DNA of 6,665 bases from Nitrososphaera sp. Lineage in GTDB: Archaea; Thermoproteota; Nitrososphaeria; Nitrososphaerales; Nitrososphaeraceae. Shown here piece after piece: positions 1-6,280 of this stretch. The notes under the pieces were generated by a model. The model did not search any database, had not been told where the DNA came from, and was given only the letters and a program-made list of their open reading frames with translations. Location of the stretch: the NCBI GenBank assembly GCA_025935445.1, contig JAICVG010000056.1, forward strand, positions 1 to 6,665, in the 5' to 3' direction. Position 1 is the first letter of the stretch. Every line of letters begins with the position of its first letter. The position numbers and the translations under genes are program-made.

Positions 1-859
1 CCGTCACCTCTCCTTTATGGTCTATGCCTATTGACTTGAGATGATTTATTTCGGTTAACGAAGCTCTGCCTATCATGACAAAGTTAACCTCTGGGCGAAG
101 CTTCCTTAAAGCTGACCAGATTTTATCGATACCGTCGAGCTTTTCAATGCGTCCAATGCAAAAAAAATCAATATCCTTTTGAGCGTCTGTATTAATGGTG
201 AGTCTATCTACACCTGTGCCAACTATTCGTATTTTGCCAGAGCCAAGAGGCAAATTATGCCCTCCTCCTCGTTCTTCTTCTTTCTTGATATCGCTACCGG
301 TTATGCCATATAAGGAGCAGAGTTGTTTAGCCGACGTGCGGCTAACTGTTAATATCATATCCGAGTTTCTAATCATAATCTGAGTTAATTTTTTTATAAT
401 TGAGTTGTACCGCTTTGCAACTGCTCTAGTAAAATGAGACTCTATCTCAGAAATTCGATCTGGCAGTATTCGGGGTTCATAATGATGAAAGACTATTACT
501 ATCCTTGTATGCGGCTGGAAAACCCTAAGAAGGCCCCAGAGGATTATGCTTGCCTCACCCCAGCTATCCAATAACGCTATGTGGGGCAGAGTCAAAAGGC
601 CACGGGCGGCGTCATAAAAATCTCTTATCAAACACGGTACGATGTTTCTAACAATTTGACGAGTATTGAGTTTCGCACTGATAGATCGTTCGCTGCTTAT
701 ATTCCTGATGTCTACCACCCCTAACTTACTAATTGAGTCTGAAACTCGTTTTAACCAGAGCAAGCCCCCTACTTGAGGGGCTTTTGCGGGATACCCAAAG
801 ACAAGGAGCCGGGGAGTCTCGCTTCTTCCATAATAAATTCTATCTTTTCTAGTCGCCAA
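1..859 (-). CDS. Family GT4 glycosyltransferase, N-terminal 286 residues (C-terminus beyond left edge)
   Basis: Probably transfers a sugar from a nucleotide-sugar donor to a surface glycan, lipid or protein; substrates cannot be told. The frame is open from a TAA at 862-860 to the window edge. Near the N-terminus is FGYPAKAPQVGG (residues 21-32), the glycine-rich loop that opens the acceptor domain of GT-B enzymes. The domain junction has VGTGVD (213-218), the usual GT4 'xNGVD' position, followed by FCIGRIEKLDGI (233-244) with the donor-phosphate Arg237 and Lys240, then the helix, the FVMIGRA strand and GIDHKGEVT of the second Rossmann domain. The EX7E catalytic motif would lie off the left edge. 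No in-frame ATG precedes the conserved N-terminus, so the TTG at 859 is chosen; a TATA-like box 33 bp upstream supports a nearly leaderless start. An odd Glu/Gly-rich loop (KKEEERGGG) lies just before the junction. There is no membrane segment. Family is confident; start is moderately so. Confidence 0.85.
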   Translation of the reverse strand, partial: MATRKDRIYYGRSETPRLLVFGYPAKAPQVGGLLWLKRVSDSISKLGVVDIRNISSERSISAKLNTRQIVRNIVPCLIRDFYDAARGLLTLPHIALLDSWGEASIILWGLLRVFQPHTRIVIVFHHYEPRILPDRISEIESHFTRAVAKRYNSIIKKLTQIMIRNSDMILTVSRTSAKQLCSLYGITGSDIKKEEERGGGHNLPLGSGKIRIVGTGVDRLTINTDAQKDIDFFCIGRIEKLDGIDKIWSALRKLRPEVNFVMIGRASLTEINHLKSIGIDHKGEVT

Positions 860-886
860 TTATTGAAATCACGTAACTTTAAGTGC

Positions 887-897
887 ATATTTTATAT
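887..897 (-). promoter_or_regulatory. TATA-like box for the glycosyltransferase gene
   Basis: On the minus strand the sequence reads ATATAAAATAT, centred near 892, 33 bp upstream of the TTG start at 859. Archaeal transcription usually begins about 25 bp downstream of the box centre, which would put the start near 866 and leave a leader of only a few bases. This agrees with the absence of a Shine-Dalgarno site. It is a sequence match and position only. Confidence 0.5.
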
Positions 898-1058
898 CGC
901 ATGCAAGCTATTTCAAGACATCTGGATCCTCAATAAGTAGATTTTATAATGCTATTATTTGAGGACTTTGAAATTAGCAGATCTTCTATAACTGTGGCTA
1001 AACTGTATTTCTGCAGCAAAAACATAAAAGCAATATCAATATGGAGAGAATAATTGCT

Positions 1059-1086
1059 AGAGTCTGTGTGACTCACCACAGAGTCT
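1059..1086. repeat. Imperfect inverted repeat (9 of 10 pairs)
   Basis: Arms AGAGTCTGTG (1059-1068) and CACAGAGTCT (1077-1086) pair at nine of ten positions, with a G-G mismatch at 1062/1083 and an 8-base loop. It lies in the untranslated region upstream of the small membrane-protein gene. It could be an RNA hairpin in the leader or a protein-binding dyad; no T-run follows it, so a terminator reading is weak. Confidence 0.5.
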
Positions 1087-1106
1087 CGCTTGCTATCATT
1101 TCGCGT

Positions 1107-1128
1107 TAGAAGCCAGAATGGGCTTCTA
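1107..1128. repeat. Perfect 8-bp hairpin with a possible ATG in its loop
   Basis: Arms TAGAAGCC (1107-1114) and GGCTTCTA (1121-1128) are exact reverse complements around the 6-base loop AGAATG. The loop's ATG (1118-1120) is in frame with the downstream small membrane-protein gene and is that gene's longest possible start. The hairpin suggests RNA structure in the leader and argues against 1118 being the normal start. Confidence 0.6.
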
Positions 1129-1189
1129 CATGTATTATTTCCAGCAGCAGTTAAGTAATTTGTCGGTCAGAGCGATATATTGTTCTGTA

Positions 1190-1618
1190 ATGCCAGAAGA
1201 TAATGAACGCAGATTCTATAGAGGTTCAGCAAGATGGATTATTATTGGAATTGTTGCAGCATTGGCTGTTATGTTTGTGGTTGTTGTGGCATTTGGCTCA
1301 ACACTATTTCCCAGTGGCCCTAGAACAGGAGGAATGCAATCAGAGACTGCAGATCAATCCGCGACGAGTGGTCCTGGACATAACACTACAACAGGTGGGG
1401 GGGATGAACCTTTGGAAAGTCAGGAAGAAGAAGCTGTTGCTGGCACCGGTCCAGGCGCTGAGCAAATCCCGGACTCAGATATCACTTTTGGCAGAGAGAC
1501 AAGTACTCAAGACACACCTACAGCTGGACAACAGGGTCTGAATAATACCGGAAATGGCACAAATGGTGGCCTTGAAAACCCATTAAGTGAAAATATAACT
1601 AGCTTGACTGGAACATGA
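1190..1618 (+). CDS. Small membrane-anchored protein with sequon-bearing Gly/Ser/Thr-rich tail, function unknown
   Basis: I do not recognise the family. From the ATG at 1190 the product is 142 residues: a short charged cytoplasmic head (MPEDNERRFYRGSAR), one strongly hydrophobic segment at about residues 16-36, then about 105 residues rich in Gly, Ser, Thr, Asn, Gln and Glu with no cysteine, typical of a disordered extracytoplasmic tail. Positive charges before the segment predict an inside N-terminus. The tail has four N-glycosylation sequons: N65-T-T, N118-N-T, N122-G-T and N135-I-T. An in-frame ATG at 1118 would add 24 residues, but that ATG lies in a hairpin loop and the added sequence is not signal-like, so 1190 is preferred. 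The gene is divergent from the glycosyltransferase and is followed by 172 noncoding bases with a separate promoter for sufB, so it is probably not part of the suf operon. It could be a surface stalk or anchor protein; that is inference. Confidence 0.65.
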   Translation: MPEDNERRFYRGSARWIIIGIVAALAVMFVVVVAFGSTLFPSGPRTGGMQSETADQSATSGPGHNTTTGGGDEPLESQEEEAVAGTGPGAEQIPDSDITFGRETSTQDTPTAGQQGLNNTGNGTNGGLENPLSENITSLTGT

Positions 1619-1756
1619 TGATAGAACATATATATACATATATACAGCTATTATTGACTTACTTTCGTGGGCTTTAAATTCTAAAGGATGGCTAGCAGCT
1701 TGTAATGTAGATCTGCGCTAACACACGCTCGCTTCACATGCTTGGATAATACAAAA

Positions 1757-1766
1757 TATATATAAA
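1757..1766 (+). promoter_or_regulatory. TATA box of the suf operon promoter
   Basis: TATATATAAA, preceded by the A-rich tract ACAAAA at 1751-1756 as a possible BRE, is centred about 30 bp upstream of the sufB ATG at 1791. The predicted transcription start is about 1787-1788, so the sufB message would be leaderless or nearly so, in keeping with the absence of a Shine-Dalgarno site. No other good promoter is seen within the downstream suf genes. Confidence 0.7.
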
Positions 1767-1768
1767 AC

Positions 1769-1781
1769 ATAACGACGTTAT
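1769..1781. promoter_or_regulatory. Candidate operator: perfect 13-bp dyad in the suf promoter
   Basis: ATAACG-A-CGTTAT is a perfect palindrome with 6-bp arms around one central base. It lies between the TATA box (1757-1766) and the predicted transcription start (about 1787), where a bound repressor would block polymerase. A wider inverted repeat, ATGCTTG (1738-1744) and CAAGCAT (1784-1790), is centred on almost the same promoter. The symmetry is seen directly; that a regulator binds it is inference. Confidence 0.45.
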
Positions 1782-1790
1782 ATCAAGCAT

Positions 1791-3194
1791 ATGAGTTCAA
1801 AAGAAAACCTTAACATGGATTATAGCAAATATGACTTTAAAGATTCAACTGAGCTTTACGTTTACCTCAGCAAGAAGGGCCTTTCAAGGGGCACAGTCGA
1901 GGAAATTAGCAAGATGAAAGGCGAGCCAGACTGGATGAGGGAGTTCAGGTTAAGATCATACGAGGTCTTCCTCAGTAAGCCTATGCCAAATTGGGGAGGA
2001 GATCTGTCCAAAATTGACTTTCAGAATATTTACTATTATGCCAAAGCATCAGAAAAGAGCAGCAAGAACTGGGAGGACGTTCCGGAATCAGTAAGGAACA
2101 CCTTTGAAAAGCTTGGTATTCCAGAGGCTGAGCGTAAATTCCTTGCAGGAGTCGGTGCACAGTACGAATCTGAAACTGTTTATCACAATTTAAGGGAGGA
2201 CTTGCAAAAGCAAGGCGTAATTTTCGCCGATACTGACACGGCATTAAAGCAATACCCTGACATTGTCAAGAAGCACTTTGGCAAGGTAATCCCGCCAGAG
2301 GACAACAAGTTTGCCGCCCTTAATAGCGCGGTATGGTCTGGCGGCTCATTCATCTATGTCCCGCCAAACGTCAAAGTGGAGCTTCCGCTACAGGCATATT
2401 TCAGGATTAATGCGGAGAACATTGGCCAGTTTGAGAGAACGCTTATCATCGCAGACGAGGGCGCCGAAGTGCACTATATCGAAGGATGCACAGCACCTGT
2501 CTACACCACAGAATCGCTTCACTCTGCCGTTGTGGAGTTAATTGCCAAGAAAGGCGCCAAGATACGCTATACTACAATTCAGAACTGGAGCAAGGATGTC
2601 TACAACCTTGTGACAAAGAGGGCCTATGCTTATGAGGGCGCGAAGGTCGAATGGATCGACGGTAATCTCGGCAGCAAGCTAACGATGAAGTATCCTGGCG
2701 TATACATGCTTGGCAAGAACGCACATGCTGAGGTCATATCAGTAGCATTTGCAGGGAAGGATCAGCACCAAGATGCAGGAGCGAAGGCAGTCCACCTTGC
2801 GCCAAACACTACTTCTAGAATAACTAGCAAGTCTGTGAGCAAGGATTCGGGCAGAACAACGTACCGGGGATTGCTCCATGTCGCAAAGGGTGCGACAGGC
2901 GTCAAGTCAAACGTAAGGTGCGATGCACTACTGCTGGACGAGCACTCTAGAACCGACACTTACCCATACATTGAGGTTAATGAGGATGACGCGACTATTA
3001 CTCACGAAGCAACAGTAGGCAAGATAGGCGAGGACCAAATAATCTACTTGATGAGTAGAGGATATTCAGAGTCAGACGCGCTCTCATTGATCATCGGTGG
3101 ATTCATGGAGCCATTCACAAAGGAGCTTCCAATGGAGTATGCGGTAGAGCTTAACAGGCTAGTCAAGCTCGAAATGGAAGGCTCAGTCGGTTAA
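1791..3194 (+). CDS. sufB: SufB, Fe-S cluster scaffold subunit
   Basis: Scaffold of the cytoplasmic SUF system: with SufD and the ATPase SufC it forms the complex on which nascent Fe-S clusters are built. At 467 residues the length is normal. An N-terminal helical region (about 1-180) contains the typical SWMREFRL-like stretch, here [15 protein letters not shown], and is followed by the SufBD beta-helix core with [20 protein letters not shown] (182-201) and the family's long invariant C-terminus, ending LEMEGSVG. Cys377 (VRCDALLLD) and Glu406 ([12 protein letters not shown]) match E. coli Cys405 and Glu434, the proposed sulfur-accepting and cluster-assembly residues, with the same 29-residue spacing. 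The only other cysteine is Cys233 in EGCTAP; there is no N-terminal CxxCxxxC motif. The ATG at 1791 suits a nearly leaderless promoter; an in-frame ATG at 1815 is a less likely start. First gene of the operon; sufD follows after 42 bases. Confidence 0.97.
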   Translation: MSSKENLNMDYSKYDFKDSTELYVYLSKKGLSRGTVEEISKMKGEPDWMREFRLRSYEVFLSKPMPNWGGDLSKIDFQNIYYYAKASEKSSKNWEDVPESVRNTFEKLGIPEAERKFLAGVGAQYESETVYHNLREDLQKQGVIFADTDTALKQYPDIVKKHFGKVIPPEDNKFAALNSAVWSGGSFIYVPPNVKVELPLQAYFRINAENIGQFERTLIIADEGAEVHYIEGCTAPVYTTESLHSAVVELIAKKGAKIRYTTIQNWSKDVYNLVTKRAYAYEGAKVEWIDGNLGSKLTMKYPGVYMLGKNAHAEVISVAFAGKDQHQDAGAKAVHLAPNTTSRITSKSVSKDSGRTTYRGLLHVAKGATGVKSNVRCDALLLDEHSRTDTYPYIEVNEDDATITHEATVGKIGEDQIIYLMSRGYSESDALSLIIGGFMEPFTKELPMEYAVELNRLVKLEMEGSVG

Positions 3195-3236
3195 GTCTCA
3201 TACCAAACTCTATCTTACATCTTTTGTGATCCCACT

Positions 3237-4667
3237 ATGGCGACCGCTACTACTACTCTGTCCTCAATTGACAGCGGGCATATTGATCTAATAGCAGCTC
3301 AAGAGCCCAGCTGGCTTGCTTCGATACGCAAGCAAGCCTTCTTACAGTATCAGTCACTACCTACCGAAGTCTCGCCGCTCTACTCAAAGTATTCAGATAT
3401 AACCAAGATAAAGCCAGAAACCATACATTTCGCATCGCAGACGACAAGGCCTGCTGCTGCACTCAGCAAAGACCTCGCTGACAGGTTAAAAGAGGTCGAG
3501 CAGGAGACAGGAATTCTTCAGGTAGGTCAAGAAATAAACAAGATCTTCATCCGCGATAACGTCGCCAAGCAAGGTGTCATCCTATCGAGTATCAAAGACG
3601 CGCTGACTAGTCACAGCGACCTCATTAGATCGCACATGAGTGCAAATCAGCTGAATTATCTGGAGGACAAATTCCTTGCACTTGAAGGGTCAGCTTTCCA
3701 CTCTGGCATTTTTATTTATATTCCAAGAAATGTCATGCTTGAGGAGCCAATAAGGATAATTACCTCTCTTGCAGACGATGGGACTTCGCTGATATCAAGA
3801 AACATCGTTGTAGCAGATATCGGCTCAAAAGCAACGGTTGTGCAGGAGATATATGCGCCTGGCTCATCAGGGAGACAAGATGTCCAGCAGGGGTATTTTG
3901 AATTAGTTGAGACTCACGTCAATCCAAATGCACATCTGGAATTGGTGACTCTACAGGCAATGGGTCATGACACTGTCAACGTTTCAAACAGGAAGGCATT
4001 TGTCGAAAGGGATGCTAAAATGTCTTGGTATATAGGCATGTTTGGGTCGTTGCTTTCACGCTACAAAACAGACAGCATCATGAAAGGGCCTGGTGCCTCT
4101 TCAGAGGACGTTGAGATAGTCTTTGGGATAGGCAACCAATCCTTTGATGTCACATCTAACCTTGTCCACCGGGCACCTCATACTAGAGGGAGGGTACTTG
4201 TTAAATCAGTGCTCAAGGACACTTCAAAGTCTTTGTTCAAAGGCATGATTAAGATAGGCAAAGAGGGCAGAGGTACGGAATCATACCTAGCAGGACATGC
4301 AATCCTTCTTGACAGAGGTGCCAAGTCAGATGCAATACCTGGCCTCGAAATAGAAACTAATGAAGTTAAAGCCACACACTCTGCCTCTGTAGCCCAGATG
4401 GATGAAAACCAGATCTACTATCTAATGACAAGAGGCCTCAACAGGGAAGGTGCAAAGCGTGAAATTGTAGCTGGCTTTCTTGAGCCGCTGTCCAGAAAGA
4501 TGGGTCCGACCATCAGAGCATGGATCAACTATCTTATTGAGAACAAGTGGCTAGGTAAGCAGTTAATGCTTAGGAGAGATGAGGCAATGGAACAGATACT
4601 GGAAGTTGAAAAGTCGCGCTATCGCGAGACCCAGGACTTGTTTGAAAAACACTACAAGTATAGGTAG
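3237..4667 (+). CDS. sufD: SufD, Fe-S assembly scaffold partner
   Basis: Partner of SufB in the SufBCD scaffold, needed in studied systems for iron entry and cluster formation. The 476 residues include an N-terminal helical region with EPSWLASIRKQAFLQYQSLP (23-42), a typical SufD opening, and a beta-helix core with FHSGIFIYIPRNVMLEEPI (154-172) and LAGHAILLDRGAKSDAIPGLE (351-371). His381 in ATHSASVAQMDENQ lies where E. coli SufD has its functional His360. The protein has no cysteine at all, as expected for the non-catalytic partner. After the usual family end near GFLEPL (413-418) it continues about 58 residues with a charged, helix-prone tail (from RRDEAMEQ), which may be lineage-specific. 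Start: the ATG at 3237 follows GTGATC (3226-3231), which matches part of the archaeal anti-Shine-Dalgarno complement at 5-base spacing. The Rieske gene follows after 22 bases. Confidence 0.93.
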   Translation: MATATTTLSSIDSGHIDLIAAQEPSWLASIRKQAFLQYQSLPTEVSPLYSKYSDITKIKPETIHFASQTTRPAAALSKDLADRLKEVEQETGILQVGQEINKIFIRDNVAKQGVILSSIKDALTSHSDLIRSHMSANQLNYLEDKFLALEGSAFHSGIFIYIPRNVMLEEPIRIITSLADDGTSLISRNIVVADIGSKATVVQEIYAPGSSGRQDVQQGYFELVETHVNPNAHLELVTLQAMGHDTVNVSNRKAFVERDAKMSWYIGMFGSLLSRYKTDSIMKGPGASSEDVEIVFGIGNQSFDVTSNLVHRAPHTRGRVLVKSVLKDTSKSLFKGMIKIGKEGRGTESYLAGHAILLDRGAKSDAIPGLEIETNEVKATHSASVAQMDENQIYYLMTRGLNREGAKREIVAGFLEPLSRKMGPTIRAWINYLIENKWLGKQLMLRRDEAMEQILEVEKSRYRETQDLFEKHYKYR

Positions 4668-4689
4668 AGAGGAGTAGCTGGTTGGGGTT

Positions 4690-5022
4690 ATGTCAGAAGA
4701 AGAACAAGAACAATGGGTAAAGGTATGCAATGAAAAGTCACTGAAAAATGGTGACATGCTAGATTTTGATCAGGACAGCAAAAAAATTCTCATCTCCAAA
4801 ATAGGAGGTAATGTGTATGCCACCGACAGAATATGTACACACGCCTACGCCGATTTGTCCACGGGAATTATGAACGAGGAGGAAAAGACAGTGACATGTC
4901 CATTACACTTATCTGCGTTCAAGCTTGATACTGGCATTCCGCAGAACCTGCCTGCTGAACAGCCTATTAAAACTTACAAGGTTAAAATACAGGACAACTC
5001 AATTTACATCAAGCTGGACTAG
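4690..5022 (+). CDS. Rieske-type [2Fe-2S] ferredoxin in the suf operon
   Basis: Small soluble electron carrier, 110 residues, of the NirD/BphF-like Rieske ferredoxin class. The cluster ligands are all present: Cys49-X-His51 (ICTHAYADL) and Cys70-X2-His73 (TCPLHLSAF), separated by 18 residues, slightly more than the usual 15-17. The rest is a beta-rich Rieske fold with DLSTGIM and the closing strands KTYKVKI and SIYIKL. There is no signal peptide or membrane segment, so it is cytoplasmic, and no oxygenase domain. The ATG at 4690 is the only sensible start: an in-frame TAG lies at 4675-4677. A GGAG at 4671-4674 is rather far (15 bases) to act as its ribosome site. It lies 22 bases after sufD and 4 before sufS, so it is almost certainly co-transcribed. 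A role as reductant for cluster assembly is inference from position; similar Rieske genes are known within some actinobacterial suf operons. Confidence 0.92.
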   Translation: MSEEEQEQWVKVCNEKSLKNGDMLDFDQDSKKILISKIGGNVYATDRICTHAYADLSTGIMNEEEKTVTCPLHLSAFKLDTGIPQNLPAEQPIKTYKVKIQDNSIYIKLD

Positions 5023-5026
5023 TGAA

Positions 5027-6280
5027 ATGATGCAAAAAGGTGCTCTCAATATCGAAAAAATAAGAGAGGACTTTCCTATCCTCAAGCGTAAGGTTAGCGG
5101 AGGCAAGCCACTTGTCTACCTTGACAATGCCGCCACTACACAAAAACCTCTTGCAGTCATTAATGCCATCCGTGATTACTACATGAATTACAATTCCAAC
5201 ATTCATCGTGCTGTGCACCAGCTTGCAGAAGAGGCTACACTTGAATTTGAAAAGACAAGAGAAAAGGTGGCAGACTTCATCAATGCCAGATCCACTGACG
5301 AGATTGTTTTTACTCGTAACGCCACGGAAGCCATAAACCTTGTCGCCTACTCGTGGGGCAGGACCAATGTTAAAAAGGAAGATAGCATAGTCATCACGGA
5401 AATAGAGCACCATAGCAACATTGTGCCGTGGCAGATACTGACTTCTGAAAAAAGAGCCAAGCTGGAATACATAGGAACTGACGACAACGGCTACCTAAAG
5501 CTTCAAGAATACATGGATTATCTTGACAGTAGTAGTAAAAAAGTAAAGCTTGTATCAGTGTCACACATGTCAAACGTACTTGGCACTATTGTTCCTGTAA
5601 ATGAAATAATCAAGATGTCACACGAAAAAGGCATCCCTGTTGTTGTCGATGGTGCGCAATCAGTCCCTCACATGCCGGTAGATGTCCAAAAGATGGACTG
5701 CGATTTTATGGCTTTCTCAGCGCATAAAATGCTTGGTCCGACAGGCGTTGGCATATTGTATGTCAAGAAAGAGATTCTTGAAAAGATGCCGCCCTTTTTA
5801 GGCGGAGGCGACATGATAAAGGAGGTTCACAAGTACGAGACAAGGTACAACGACCTTCCGTACAAATTTGAGGGTGGAACTCCCAATATTGCTGATGTAA
5901 TTGGTTTTGCTGCTGCAATTGACTACCTGAACAAGATTGGCATGGACAAAGTCAGGGAGCATGAAGTGGAACTGACAGGATATGCACTTGACAAGATAAC
6001 TAGAGTCAGAGGTGTAACGCTCTATGGTCCACGCAACACAAAGGACAGGGGGGGTGTGATATCGTTCAACATTGGAGACATTCACCCACACGACTTAGCC
6101 ACGATCATGAATGATCATGGCGTTGCGATAAGATCCGGTCATCACTGTGCGCAGGTGCTCATGGAGAGGCTCGACGTTCCTGCAACGTCTAGGGCAAGTT
6201 TTTATATCTACAATACAAAGCAAGAAGTCGATATCTTTGTTAGCGCGCTTGAGGAAGCAAGGAGGGTATTCAAGATTTGA
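5027..6280 (+). CDS. sufS: SufS, type II cysteine desulfurase
   Basis: PLP enzyme that converts cysteine to alanine and keeps the sulfur as an enzyme persulfide for cluster assembly. The 417-residue product has the family signature throughout: YLDNAATTQKP (31-41), NIHRAVHQLAEEAT (58-71), EIEHHSNIVPW (126-136) with the PLP-stacking histidine, VDGAQ (207-211), and SAHKMLGPTG (231-240) with Lys234 as the PLP-binding lysine. RSGHHCAQ (369-376) carries the catalytic Cys374, and PATSRASFYIYNT (385-397) has the substrate-binding Arg389, matching E. coli SufS Cys364 and Arg379. The frame stays open back to 4925, but those 34 extra codons overlap the Rieske gene and do not resemble the family, so the start is the ATG at 5027 or the adjacent ATG at 5030; a GTGA at 5022-5025 may act as a weak ribosome site. 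It overlaps sufU by 4 bases. Confidence 0.97.
   Translation: MMQKGALNIEKIREDFPILKRKVSGGKPLVYLDNAATTQKPLAVINAIRDYYMNYNSNIHRAVHQLAEEATLEFEKTREKVADFINARSTDEIVFTRNATEAINLVAYSWGRTNVKKEDSIVITEIEHHSNIVPWQILTSEKRAKLEYIGTDDNGYLKLQEYMDYLDSSSKKVKLVSVSHMSNVLGTIVPVNEIIKMSHEKGIPVVVDGAQSVPHMPVDVQKMDCDFMAFSAHKMLGPTGVGILYVKKEILEKMPPFLGGGDMIKEVHKYETRYNDLPYKFEGGTPNIADVIGFAAAIDYLNKIGMDKVREHEVELTGYALDKITRVRGVTLYGPRNTKDRGGVISFNIGDIHPHDLATIMNDHGVAIRSGHHCAQVLMERLDVPATSRASFYIYNTKQEVDIFVSALEEARRVFKI
6261..6266 (+). promoter_or_regulatory. Shine-Dalgarno site for sufU
   Basis: GGAGGG lies inside the 3' end of sufS, 10 bases before the TTG at 6277. It is the clearest Shine-Dalgarno match in the window and decides the non-ATG start of sufU, because the nearby GTG (6281) and ATG (6284) are out of frame. 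Confidence 0.7.

Larger units (their letters stand above)
863..1189. other. Divergent intergenic region
   Basis: This 327-base stretch separates the leftward glycosyltransferase gene from the rightward small membrane-protein gene. It holds the glycosyltransferase TATA-like box (887-897), an imperfect hairpin (1059-1086) and a perfect hairpin (1107-1128). AT-rich patches that might be plus-strand promoters occur at 941-950, 1021-1030 and 1151-1159, but none is a clear TATA box at the right distance from the start at 1190. No convincing gene, tRNA or repeat array was found here; a 34-codon reading frame at 949-1053 has no support. Confidence 0.6.

Noticed and set aside
949..1053. A 34-codon plus-strand reading frame starting MLLFEDFEISRS
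   Set aside because: There is no ribosome site or properly spaced promoter, no recognisable motif, and such a length is common by chance in AT-rich intergenic DNA.
1118..1189. A 24-residue N-terminal extension of the membrane protein
   Set aside because: The ATG lies in a perfect hairpin loop and the added residues are neither a signal peptide nor conserved-looking; the charged head from 1190 reads better before the membrane segment.
1615..1621. ATGATGA resembling the C box of an archaeal C/D guide RNA
   Set aside because: It overlaps the stop codon of a coding gene and no suitably placed CTGA D box or inner C'/D' pair follows.
1627..1644. AT-rich tract with CATATATA repeated at 10-base spacing, as a second promoter
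   Set aside because: It is about 150 bases from sufB with no gene start at the right distance; low-complexity AT sequence explains it.
4925..5026. A 34-residue N-terminal extension of SufS
   Set aside because: It overlaps the coding sequence of the Rieske gene in another frame, does not look like SufS, and the family N-terminus fits the ATG pair at 5027/5030.
5009..5413. A 134-codon minus-strand reading frame opposite sufS
   Set aside because: It is antisense to a strongly conserved gene and its product is cysteine/valine-rich nonsense with no recognisable family, so it is a coding shadow.
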